The notes beneath the pieces were generated by a model. That model saw only the letters and a list, made by a program, of their open reading frames with translations. It was not told where the DNA came from and ran no database searches. A stretch of 13,109 nt of DNA from Deltaproteobacteria bacterium (GTDB lineage: Bacteria > Desulfobacterota > Desulfobacteria > Desulfobacterales > JAUVGT01). Numbering within the stretch: the first letter of the stretch is position 1; the number at the start of each line of letters is the position of its first letter. A program made the position numbers and the translations under genes. The stretch lies in the NCBI GenBank assembly GCA_030593645.1, contig JAUVGT010000090.1, positions 1-13,109 on the forward strand, read 5' to 3'. Positions 1-7,522 of this stretch are shown here, piece by piece.

Positions 1-62
1 AATTTTATCGAGTAGGGTTAATACCTGGATAAAAAAATAGCAACCAAACCGGAGGTTTTTTT

Positions 63-956
63 ATGATGAACAAATGGGTTATGTGGTTAATGGTCATTTT
101 ATTATTCTTTCCGTTAGGGATAACTAAATCCCATTCCCAACAAACTGATATCAAAGAAATATCAACATCAAATTTTGAAAAGAAGAAACAATGCGAATAC
201 CCATCGGATATTCAAAAAATTATCGACAGGGGTAAAATCATTGTTGGACTATATTATAAAGATAAACCTCCCTTTATCATGACAGACAAAAATGGAGAGC
301 TCTACGGTCTCGATATTGCGCTTGCCAAGGACATTGCGCGTCGTCTTGGAGTAGGAGTTGAGTTTAACCGGGAAGCCACGTCCTATACACAGCTTCATGA
401 AATTGCCGCGACAGGTGTCACTGAAAAAGGAAGCCCGGTTGATGTAATCATTTCCAAATTCAGCAGGACCTATGAACGTGCAAAAAGAGTCCGTTATACG
501 CAGCCGTATCTCACGTTTCGGCAGGCCCTGATAATCAACAAATTCGCTGCTGCTAAAAATAAGATTGAAGATTACCCCATGGATTTTTTAAGAACAGCGA
601 AAGTAAAAGTGGGTGTGAGAGAAAAGACATCATACGTTGAATATGCCAGGGATATGTTCAAAAATGCTGAAATTGTTGAAGATAAATGGGAAAATATTGT
701 TGATATGGTTATCAATGGAAAGATAACCGCTGTCATTCGTGATGAATATGAGATCATGAAGCTTGTGAAAAAGAATCCTGAACTGGCCATAAAAATATCT
801 GTCTATATACTAACAGACAGAAAAGACCATATTGCCATGGCCGTCCCCTGCCAGAGTACCAATCTGCTGGCATGGCTGGATATGTATCTGGAATCAAGGC
901 AGGAAGTACTGGATGCCAGGGATATTATTAAAAAGTATCCGGAAGCCTGGAAATAA
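63..956 (+). CDS. Exported family-3 solute-binding protein (amino-acid type)
   Basis: Product of 297 residues: a periplasmic ligand-binding protein of the SBP_bac_3 (polar amino acid/opine) family. Residues 3-25 form a basic-hydrophobic signal peptide with a plausible cleavage after Ser-His-Ser (about residue 25). The domain runs from about residue 50 to 297, with the typical first strand (IIVGLYYKDKPPF), the GLDIALAKDIARRLG helix, and a RTYERAKRVRYTQPY stretch resembling the family segment whose Arg binds the ligand carboxylate. Asp227 (AVIRDEYE) sits where amino-acid binders place the amine ligand. Length is normal for the family. GGAGG at 51-55 lies 7 bases before ATG 63; ATG 66 is an equally possible start. 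No ABC permease or ATPase is nearby; the next gene, 138 bases on, is a DAACS-fold secondary carrier. Alternatives are a sensor-type or orphan binding protein. Family call is firm, ligand is inferred. Confidence 0.9.
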   Translation: MMNKWVMWLMVILLFFPLGITKSHSQQTDIKEISTSNFEKKKQCEYPSDIQKIIDRGKIIVGLYYKDKPPFIMTDKNGELYGLDIALAKDIARRLGVGVEFNREATSYTQLHEIAATGVTEKGSPVDVIISKFSRTYERAKRVRYTQPYLTFRQALIINKFAAAKNKIEDYPMDFLRTAKVKVGVREKTSYVEYARDMFKNAEIVEDKWENIVDMVINGKITAVIRDEYEIMKLVKKNPELAIKISVYILTDRKDHIAMAVPCQSTNLLAWLDMYLESRQEVLDARDIIKKYPEAWK

Positions 957-979
957 ATAATTGAATTCAATTGTAATAG

Positions 980-1045
980 TGGAATCGATTCTTATATTCG
1001 GTCTTCTTCTACGTTGTAAACCGATTTCTGATGATTCCATTTTTT
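980..1045 (+). terminator. Possible weak intrinsic terminator or attenuator
   Basis: TGGAATC (980-986) pairs perfectly with GATTCCA (1033-1039), and a nested TCGGT (998-1002) pairs with ACCGA (1020-1024). The outer arm is followed at once by six T (1040-1045). It lies between the binding-protein gene and the carrier gene, so it could reduce read-through into the carrier. The stem is short and AT-rich and interrupted by unpaired bases, so the call is tentative. Confidence 0.35.
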
Positions 1046-1094
1046 GTCCATATTATAAAATTACATGCCGGTAGAATAGCATAATGGAGGGTGT

Positions 1095-2471
1095 ATGTTT
1101 AAAAAAGAAAACTTCAGTTTTCTGTTAAGTCCATGGGCAGTCATCGCAGGAATGGTTGCAGGAGTATTGATTGGAATCTACTTTAATGGTGTGATTAAAT
1201 ATATTTCACCGATTGGTGAAATATACATATCCATACTGAAGATGAGCGTCATTCCCATAATGGTTTCGGCCGTTGTGGTCAGCCTGGCCAAACTCCTGCG
1301 TTCAGAAGAAACCCAGGAATATTTAAATAAGATTATCGGTATCGCGGTTATGTTTTTTATTGGTACAGCTATCGTGGGGCTTTTAGTGGGCGGGTTATCA
1401 ATACATCTCACCGGTGATGATCCTGAAATGAAAAAAGCGATCGGCCGGATGATGATACAAAAGGATGAAGTCGGCAGTGTTGGTGAAAGTGCCCAGTTTA
1501 AATCCGTAATCAAAGAAATTGATTCAAGATATTATACCGCTGAAAAAGTGGAGAAGCAGAGCCTGGTTTCTTTTGTTCTAAACTTAATTCCCCAAAACAT
1601 ATTTACGGCCTTAACCCAGGGGGAGACACTGAAAATTATTTTCTTTTCCATTATTTTAGGTGTCATGCTGAAATTTACTTCCAAGAAATCAAGTGCCAAT
1701 TTAATCAGTTCGTTTGACGGGATATTCGAAGCATTTCAGGCACTGATAAAGTTTGCCATGTATTTTTTACCCTTTGGTCTTTGCGCTTTGCTTGCCGACC
1801 AATTCTCACAGATCGGTTTCAGTATTCTGACGTCCCTTGTGACACTGATTATACTGATATATATTTCCGCCCTGACGATAATTGTTATAAGCGCGCTCAT
1901 TATTTGGAGATATACCGGAGGTTCATTTTTTTCACAGTTTGTTGCTCTTAAAGATGCCATAATGATAGCTTTGGGAACAAGAAGCAGCTTTACAGCTCTC
2001 CCGTCGGCAATTACCGGGCTGGTTGACGGGTTGAAATTGGATAAGGACAGGACGCACCTCACCGTGTCACTGGGTTTTACTTTGTTCAAGTATGGGAAAA
2101 TTTTAATTTTCTGTATCGGGTCTGTTTTTGCCGCTCATTTATATGATTATTCCCTGGATTTCAGCAGTTACCTTGTGATCATTATCGGTTCCATCCTTGC
2201 GGGGATGGCTGCTTCCGGGGCGCCGAGTATCGTATCAAGGAGCATGATATGTATGGTACTGGCACCGCTGGGAATCCCAACCGAAGCCATCATCGTTATC
2301 CTGTTTGCTATCGATCCAATCGTCGATCCCATCATTACGCTGGTGAGTACTTATCCAAATTATGCGATTACAGCGATGATTGCAAGCGACAGGACCGGAA
2401 ATGCTGCATCGAAGGTTGAGCCAGGTATCAGTGATTCAGCCATGCTGGATTCGGCAAAAGCGGAAGCGTAA
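1095..2471 (+). CDS. DAACS/Glt-fold symporter homolog with altered ion sites
   Basis: Product of 458 residues: a multi-spanning inner-membrane protein of the dicarboxylate/amino acid:cation symporter (SDF, Glt-type) family. The fold markers are clear: TM1-TM6 with a long periplasmic loop (about 104-155), the HP1 serine-rich ALGTRSSFTALP (292-303), HP2 around SGAPSIVSRS (374-383), and TM8 with DPIVD (407-411). The ion and substrate signatures are unusual. The TM7 NMDGT motif of GltPh is replaced by FKYGK (331-335). In TM8 the residues aligned by hand with GltPh Arg397, Asn401 and Asp405 are Ile414, Ser418 and Asn422, while Asp407 and Asp411 (GltPh D390, D394) remain. Glutamate/aspartate specificity and normal Na+ coupling are therefore doubtful. 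GGAGG (1086-1090) precedes the start. It follows the binding-protein gene and ends before a strong terminator. Family certain, substrate unknown. Confidence 0.9.
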   Translation: MFKKENFSFLLSPWAVIAGMVAGVLIGIYFNGVIKYISPIGEIYISILKMSVIPIMVSAVVVSLAKLLRSEETQEYLNKIIGIAVMFFIGTAIVGLLVGGLSIHLTGDDPEMKKAIGRMMIQKDEVGSVGESAQFKSVIKEIDSRYYTAEKVEKQSLVSFVLNLIPQNIFTALTQGETLKIIFFSIILGVMLKFTSKKSSANLISSFDGIFEAFQALIKFAMYFLPFGLCALLADQFSQIGFSILTSLVTLIILIYISALTIIVISALIIWRYTGGSFFSQFVALKDAIMIALGTRSSFTALPSAITGLVDGLKLDKDRTHLTVSLGFTLFKYGKILIFCIGSVFAAHLYDYSLDFSSYLVIIIGSILAGMAASGAPSIVSRSMICMVLAPLGIPTEAIIVILFAIDPIVDPIITLVSTYPNYAITAMIASDRTGNAASKVEPGISDSAMLDSAKAEA

Positions 2472-2481
2472 AATTAAAATT

Positions 2482-2541
2482 GAACATTGAATGCGTGTCA
2501 GGATATGGCCTGACTCGCATTCGATGTTCGACGTTTTTTTT
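2482..2541. terminator. Strong convergent hairpin terminator, probably bidirectional
   Basis: Two 21-base arms, 2482-2502 and 2509-2529, are inverted copies with two mismatches around a 6-base loop (ATATGG). On the plus strand the stem is followed by CG and then eight T (2534-2541), ideal for stopping the carrier transcript. On the minus strand it follows the SulP stop codon directly and runs into an AT-rich, T-biased tract (2480-2470), so it may also end the leftward operon. The plus-strand T-run overlaps the SulP stop codon. Confidence 0.88.
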
Positions 2542-4765
2542 ATAGGTCATAGTTATTTTCTCTGAGTCTTTCAGAAAGAAGGCGAATAATATACTGGTGA
2601 AAATCAATCGCTATTTCCGGGTTTTCAATGTGTATTTGTTTAAAAGATTTTCGAGAAAGATAATAAAGAGCACTGTCTTTTTCAGCAAATGCATCCGCGA
2701 AACGGGTTTCGCCTGAATAAAGCCCCATTTCACCAAAAAGACCGCTTCCTCTCATCGATCTGATTCTAACGCTTTTATCTTTGCCATCTCCGTACATAAT
2801 TGAAATCTCGCCGGACTCAATAAGATAAAGACCGTTTGCACTGTCACCCTGCTGAAATATAAAATTTCCTCTATAATATGATCGTTTTTCCAAATATTTA
2901 ATAAATTGGGCGGCCATTTTATTGTTTTTGAAAATAGTTCTCAATTGTTTGGTGATTGGAATATTTACTTTGTCAACCGCTTTATGTTCTTCAAGTATTT
3001 TATCCTCGCACCATTCAAGCCCGCGATCGAGATCAGGGAATGTAAAACACTCAGCATTATCATCAGAATAGTATCCGAAGTGTTTGAGCTGCTTAACCAG
3101 TCCTTTTTTCATATTCGTATTTATGAGGATAAATTTTTCCCTTTTTGACAACTGCTTGATTTTAATAAAGCAGTTAACCGCGGATGTGTCGATATTACTC
3201 ACATTTTGAAAATCAAGAACAACAAAATTTACTTTTGTGTAGGGTTTTTCAGAAAGGCGTAATTTTATCCTCGCCAGAATGTTGTTCGCCGAACCAAAAA
3301 ATAAGAAACCCTGAAGTACAAGGCCATAGAGATTTGTGCCCTGTGTTTCAAGAATCCTTCGATGGTCCAATTTTCTGTCGACCTGGCTTCTCTGATTTTT
3401 TCCCGAATATTCATGCTTTATTACATTAAGCCGGCTGTAATTTATGATAAAAATGATACTGGCAATAATAATTCCCACGCCGACGCTTTCTAAAAAGCCG
3501 ACAGTTGCCACAACAAACAGGATAACCAGTATTAACAGACAATCTGTTTTTGGAAGTTTAAACCAGCTGTCATAAATCCATTCAACAAGAAAAGAGATTC
3601 CAAGGAAAAATGTTATGCCCCCAATAATAACTTTTGGCAGGTATGATATAAAAAAAGTACCGAAAAATAATGCAACGATACAGAAAAAAGCATGAAATAA
3701 TCCAGCCCAGCGGCTATGGGCTCCAAGCTTTTGAGCGAGGATAGTACCTGTAGTAGAGTTAAAACCAATAATACCTCCGGCCAAACCAGCGATAATATTA
3801 GCGGCCCCGGTAACTTTAAGATCATGATTAAATTCGATATCTTTTTGAGTGCCCATCTCAATTCCGGATGCTTTGATTAAATATATTACTGCTGACATAA
3901 ACATGATTGTGAGAATACTTCTTGTTTCACCCTTCAATGCAATCCAGTCCGCATTGTTAAAAGACAACGTAAATTCCGGGGACCATAGTAAAGTACTTCC
4001 AATTTCGGGGAGCAGCCATCCATTTGCTTTGGCTTCACTGATGGGGATGTTGTTTATTAACAGAAATACATAAAATGCAGCGATACCGGATAATATTAGC
4101 ACCGGCATGATAAAAAAATACTTTATGTGCCGGTTAACATAAAACAGGATCAAAGCAAAAACGACTGCGGGTAAAAGTGAAAGGATGAAATCAGCACGCA
4201 GGAGAAGATTTATATTATTGAAACCCAATGAAATCCCGGATATTACCGGAATTGATCCTTTCACAAGTAATAAGCCGGCACCGGCAATTTGACCACCGAT
4301 AACAGGATAGGGAATAAATCGGATGAGCTCACCCAGCCTGAAATATCCAAGGAGAAATAAAAAAATTCCCGTAAGGATGGAAGTGACCATAAAAGCGGTG
4401 AGTACTGTAGATAATATTCTGTCAGTATCGCCTGGAGAATCGATATGTAATACAATAGACGCTGTCATTAAGGCAATAATCGAGATAATGATACTTTGAG
4501 GTGCCGCGATCATTCCTTTGTAAGAACTGCCGACAGCGATTACTATACTTACTACAGAACAGCTTATCAACATAACCCCGGCTCCAATTGGGATTAAATA
4601 TGAAATCTGACCCGAAAAGATATAGGCTGACATGGAAATACAAAATGGGATATTTATCACACTTAAGGTCAAGCCGGCCAGGAAATTTGGGAGCAGATAT
4701 TTAAACTGAAAAAAGGAGAAGGGTTCGATGGGAGAAATATCAAATGTATTGCTGGTTTTATTCAT
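2540..4765 (-). CDS. SulP-family anion transporter with STAS and cNMP-binding domains
   Basis: Product of 741 residues. Residues about 20-445 are the SulP/SLC26 membrane core, with the TM3 segment AAPQSIIISI (87-96), PYPVIGGQIAG (152-162) and the TM8-TM10 region GGIIGFNSTTGT (330-341). A STAS domain follows (about 478-575), containing VVLDFQNVSNIDTSAV; Asp526-Thr527-Ser528 occupies the DSS/DTS position where anti-sigma-antagonist STAS domains are phosphorylated. Residues about 605-738 are a cyclic-nucleotide-binding domain with FGE (Glu679) and Arg688, the expected cNMP-contact residues; Phe689 replaces the usual Ser/Thr after the Arg. Cytoplasmic regulation by phosphorylation and cAMP is inferred. 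The transported anion (sulfate, bicarbonate or another) cannot be read from sequence. It is the last gene of the leftward unit, 74 bases after the phosphatase gene. No good Shine-Dalgarno precedes the ATG, so translational coupling is possible; the next in-frame Met is 45 residues in, inside the core. Confidence 0.92.
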   Translation of the reverse strand: MNKTSNTFDISPIEPFSFFQFKYLLPNFLAGLTLSVINIPFCISMSAYIFSGQISYLIPIGAGVMLISCSVVSIVIAVGSSYKGMIAAPQSIIISIIALMTASIVLHIDSPGDTDRILSTVLTAFMVTSILTGIFLFLLGYFRLGELIRFIPYPVIGGQIAGAGLLLVKGSIPVISGISLGFNNINLLLRADFILSLLPAVVFALILFYVNRHIKYFFIMPVLILSGIAAFYVFLLINNIPISEAKANGWLLPEIGSTLLWSPEFTLSFNNADWIALKGETRSILTIMFMSAVIYLIKASGIEMGTQKDIEFNHDLKVTGAANIIAGLAGGIIGFNSTTGTILAQKLGAHSRWAGLFHAFFCIVALFFGTFFISYLPKVIIGGITFFLGISFLVEWIYDSWFKLPKTDCLLILVILFVVATVGFLESVGVGIIIASIIFIINYSRLNVIKHEYSGKNQRSQVDRKLDHRRILETQGTNLYGLVLQGFLFFGSANNILARIKLRLSEKPYTKVNFVVLDFQNVSNIDTSAVNCFIKIKQLSKREKFILINTNMKKGLVKQLKHFGYYSDDNAECFTFPDLDRGLEWCEDKILEEHKAVDKVNIPITKQLRTIFKNNKMAAQFIKYLEKRSYYRGNFIFQQGDSANGLYLIESGEISIMYGDGKDKSVRIRSMRGSGLFGEMGLYSGETRFADAFAEKDSALYYLSRKSFKQIHIENPEIAIDFHQYIIRLLSERLRENNYDL

Positions 4766-4787
4766 TATATGTTGGTTAGAACCTATC

Positions 4788-4946
4788 TTATTTTTTTACA
4801 ATCACCCAGCCGCAATCGGATAGTTTTCTGACAAAACATTCATTTGGGTCCAGATCGTCTCTTAGCTTTATTCGCTGAATCGGCTGATTGATATGGCTCA
4901 CCTGATTTTGAATACACATATTCTCCCGGATTTTCAACAGGTCCAT
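4788..4946 (-). CDS. Candidate overlapping small ORF, 52 residues
   Basis: This reading frame begins at ATG 4946 (beginning MDLLKIREN), directly after three stop codons in its own frame. It runs through the last 107 bases of the phosphatase gene in another frame, and ends at 4788, 22 bases before the SulP start. An internal ATG at 4919 (43 residues) has GGGAG three bases upstream. The sequence is charged and ordinary in composition, ending LSDCGWVIVKK. By hand count 25 of its 52 codons end in G or C, against 7 of 32 for the overlapping phosphatase tail, which follows the normal end of the PP2C domain. I recognise no family. It could be a small regulatory protein, a frameshifted original C-terminus of the phosphatase, or chance. 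Confidence 0.35.
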   Translation of the reverse strand: MDLLKIRENMCIQNQVSHINQPIQRIKLRDDLDPNECFVRKLSDCGWVIVKK

Positions 4947-7065
4947 TGAATTTTATCATCATCATGGCGATATCATCGGATTGTGGCGCGGAACCCGCGT
5001 GTTCAGTAACTTTTGATCTGATCTTCAGTGTGAGATCCTTAACATTAATCTTTTCAGCTTTACCGATTACATCTATCAGGAGTTCTTCTGAAAATAGTTC
5101 ATCTTTCTCATTTAAAGCCTCTGTAACCCCATCAGTATATAAGAATAAAGTATCCCCGGGATTTAACCGCATTGAAAGGTCCTTGTAAGGAATTCCTTCA
5201 ATGGGACCTACAATGGGACCGCTGATCTCTTTTTTATAAACCGGTTGGCAATCTTTTTCGATAAGTATCGGAGGATTATGTCCCCCGTTTGAGTATATTA
5301 TTTCACCGGTTCGGATGTTCATAATACCGATTATCAGGGTGACAAACATAGAACGCGGGTTTTCCGCGCTAAGCAGATCGTTAATTTGTGACATAATAAA
5401 TGCCGGGGAAGATGAAATCTTGGCATTATTCTTTATCAGTGTCATGGTAATGGTCATAAAAAGGGCAGCAGGGACTCCTTTGTCCGAGACATCTCCCAGT
5501 GTAAAACACAGGTGATCGTCATCTATGAAGAAAAAATCATATAAATCTCCGCCAACCTCTTTTGCGGGCTCTAATATGGCAAAGAGGTTAAACTGACTGT
5601 ATTCAGGAAATGGCGGAAATACTTTGTTTAGCAGGCCGAGCTGGATTTCCCTGGCGATATTCAGTTCGCTCTCTATTCTTTCTTTGGCTGCCGTGGTTTC
5701 CTGTAAATCCTTTATGTAGATTATCAGGTCATCAGCCATCTTGTTATAGGCATTGGCGAGATCTTCAAGCTCATCCCCTGTCCGGATATCGAGACGATGA
5801 TTCAGTTTCCCGCTGCCAATAACCTGCACCCCTTTGTCCAGGGCAAGAAGGGGAGTTGTGATAGTGTTTGATAGTTTTTTGGCGATAAATGAGACAATTA
5901 AGATCATTCCAATCAAGAAAGCGATTGATCTCAGACGCATTGATGATAATAGTTTTTTAATCCCCGCTTCCGTTTGATCCCGAAAAGAAAAGATTTTTTC
6001 CTTTGTTATTTTTGCCGGCATAATGATTTCTTCAACGGGCATGACAACACCAATACTCCATTGAGTTGATTTAATCGGGGCATAGGCTATGAATTTTTCA
6101 CTGCCGTCAAAATCACATTGCTGCACTCCTGTTTCACCCATTGTCATCTCAAGAGCGATCATTCTTAAGCGTCTGTTATCACTTTTCAGCCAGTTCTCTG
6201 TTTCAAATGATTCGTCCCATTTTTGATTGCCCTTGGATAATTTTGGATGGGCGATAACCTTTCCTTTTCTGTCGACCAGGAGGGCGTAACCCTTGTTCCC
6301 GATTTGTGTGCTGATGATCTTGTCATTTAACGAGGAGAGTGTCACATCGATGCCGATGACTCCGATTAACTCATTATTTGTGTGATACACCGGTTTGTAG
6401 CATGTCACCATCAGAATCTCTTCAGAAGCGCTGATATAAAGGTCTGTCCAGCCGATTTTTTTATCCTTTACAGCTTGTTTATACCAGCCGCGTTTTCTGG
6501 GATCATAAGATGTTTTTCGTTTGGCAGTAAAAGGAGCCCTTCGATGAAGTCCTGATTCTGTTCCCAGGTAAACACTTTTTATATTGTTGTCACAGTCAAG
6601 AATCGATTGGAAGAAATCGTCCAGATTACTGGAAAGATGGATATCTTTTTTAATTTTTTCCCTTGAAACTTCAGGTGCGATTCTAATCACTGTGATCGCT
6701 TCTTTGTTTTCCGGCTTATTATGCCATTCATAGGAAGGTTTGGATACTACACTGGATGGATTATCCCAGGTTTTTTTAGTATACCAGTTTATCATAATGG
6801 CAGCAGATTCTACTTTTTCAAATAAAGCGTTGCTGATCGCGGCCTGATTTGCAGCGGTTCTTACAAGATATTGCCGAGCGTTACTTCTCAAGGCTTCGGC
6901 ACTTTCCAGTGCCGCGGTTTCACCCAGAAGGTTTGAATTTTCTATACTGGAGCTGCCCAGCTTTTGTAGAGTGAGAAAAAATTGAATATTAAATAGAAGA
7001 ATGGCTCCTATTGGAAGTCCTAAAACAATGATTAGAATTTTAGTCTTTATTTTATATTTAAGCAT
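4840..7065 (-). CDS. dCache-HAMP-SpoIIE (PP2C) sensor phosphatase
   Basis: Product of 741 residues, a membrane signal transducer. TM1 is at about 8-32, a periplasmic dCache_1 sensor at about 35-370, TM2 at about 378-395, HAMP at about 396-447, a coiled linker to about 475, and a SpoIIE-type PP2C phosphatase at about 476-707. Phosphatase motifs are intact: EVGGDLYD (503-510), GDVSDKGVPAALFM (524-537), TDGVTEA (644-650) and SDDIA (696-700) carry the metal-binding Asp residues. The sensor has SYDPRKRGWYKQA (186-198) with Tyr187, Arg192, Trp194, Tyr195 and a later Asp240, resembling the amino-acid-binding dCache signature. Expected role: extracellular ligand controls dephosphorylation of a STAS or antagonist protein; the SulP STAS domain next door is a candidate substrate. 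AAGGA lies 7 bases before the ATG. The last ~34 residues lie past the PP2C domain and overlap the small ORF. Confidence 0.93.
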   Translation of the reverse strand: MLKYKIKTKILIIVLGLPIGAILLFNIQFFLTLQKLGSSSIENSNLLGETAALESAEALRSNARQYLVRTAANQAAISNALFEKVESAAIMINWYTKKTWDNPSSVVSKPSYEWHNKPENKEAITVIRIAPEVSREKIKKDIHLSSNLDDFFQSILDCDNNIKSVYLGTESGLHRRAPFTAKRKTSYDPRKRGWYKQAVKDKKIGWTDLYISASEEILMVTCYKPVYHTNNELIGVIGIDVTLSSLNDKIISTQIGNKGYALLVDRKGKVIAHPKLSKGNQKWDESFETENWLKSDNRRLRMIALEMTMGETGVQQCDFDGSEKFIAYAPIKSTQWSIGVVMPVEEIIMPAKITKEKIFSFRDQTEAGIKKLLSSMRLRSIAFLIGMILIVSFIAKKLSNTITTPLLALDKGVQVIGSGKLNHRLDIRTGDELEDLANAYNKMADDLIIYIKDLQETTAAKERIESELNIAREIQLGLLNKVFPPFPEYSQFNLFAILEPAKEVGGDLYDFFFIDDDHLCFTLGDVSDKGVPAALFMTITMTLIKNNAKISSSPAFIMSQINDLLSAENPRSMFVTLIIGIMNIRTGEIIYSNGGHNPPILIEKDCQPVYKKEISGPIVGPIEGIPYKDLSMRLNPGDTLFLYTDGVTEALNEKDELFSEELLIDVIGKAEKINVKDLTLKIRSKVTEHAGSAPQSDDIAMMMIKFNGPVENPGEYVYSKSGEPYQSADSANKAKRRSGPK

Positions 7066-7138
7066 TGATGTTCCTTTTGCGTTCCTATCCCTGTTTATCA
7101 GTTAGTGAAACTATTGTTTCCGATTCAAAACCTATCTA

Positions 7139-7383
7139 TTCAGTATGCACTCAAGGCGGTTTTGTGTCAACAAAAGAATAAATACAATATGTTGGACTGT
7201 TTTAAAACCTGCTGAAACAGCAAATTCTGTACCCGATGGCCCGCTTTTGACAGATTGCACACCGGTTAACATAAAGGGTGGCCACAGTGGTGGCGGCTTC
7301 ATAAAACAACATCCGCACAAGTCTGTCCCTGCACCCGCTTGAAGATTTTGAAACCACTTCAACCCATTGACATGCATACTGAA
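7139..7383. mobile_element. Possible MITE or IS remnant in the divergent intergenic region
   Basis: The 457-base region between the two divergent genes (7066-7522) contains TTCAGTATGCA at 7139-7149 and its perfect inverted copy TGCATACTGAA at 7373-7383. Similarity continues loosely inward (TCAAGGCGGTT against TCAATGGGTT read from the other end). The 245-bp size and terminal repeats fit a non-autonomous element. Inside are two GC-rich stretches and a small TGCTG/CAGCA hairpin (7210-7222), but no credible gene: both long open frames lack ribosome sites. No clear target duplication was found. The right end carries TTGACA (7367-7372) and the left end TTGAGT (7155-7150, minus), both directed outward, so the element may contribute promoter parts. 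The rest of the region, 7384-7522, holds only weak -10-like sequences (for example TAGAAT at 7464-7469). Confidence 0.42.
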
Positions 7384-7522
7384 CTTTGATAGCTTGATGC
7401 ATTGATATTTGTTTGGTAAAATGTGTGAATTTATTTTTACGCGAACCCTAAATCCAGAACCGATAGAATATGTGTTGTGCAGCAGATTATTCTCTTTGAT
7501 TCACTGAAAATGGTACATAGAT

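Noticed and set aside
3184..3429. Plus-strand open frame inside the SulP STAS region.
   Set aside because: Shadow frame of a well-supported coding sequence, without start signals or domain similarity.
7132..7377. Open frame of 81 residues on the minus strand upstream of the phosphatase gene.
   Set aside because: It spans the MITE-like segment end to end, lacks a ribosome site, has odd Cys/Pro/Trp-rich composition, and the opposite strand is equally open.
7424..7445. TGTGA half-site as a possible CRP operator upstream of the cyclase.
   Set aside because: No inverted TCACA half at the required six-base spacing.
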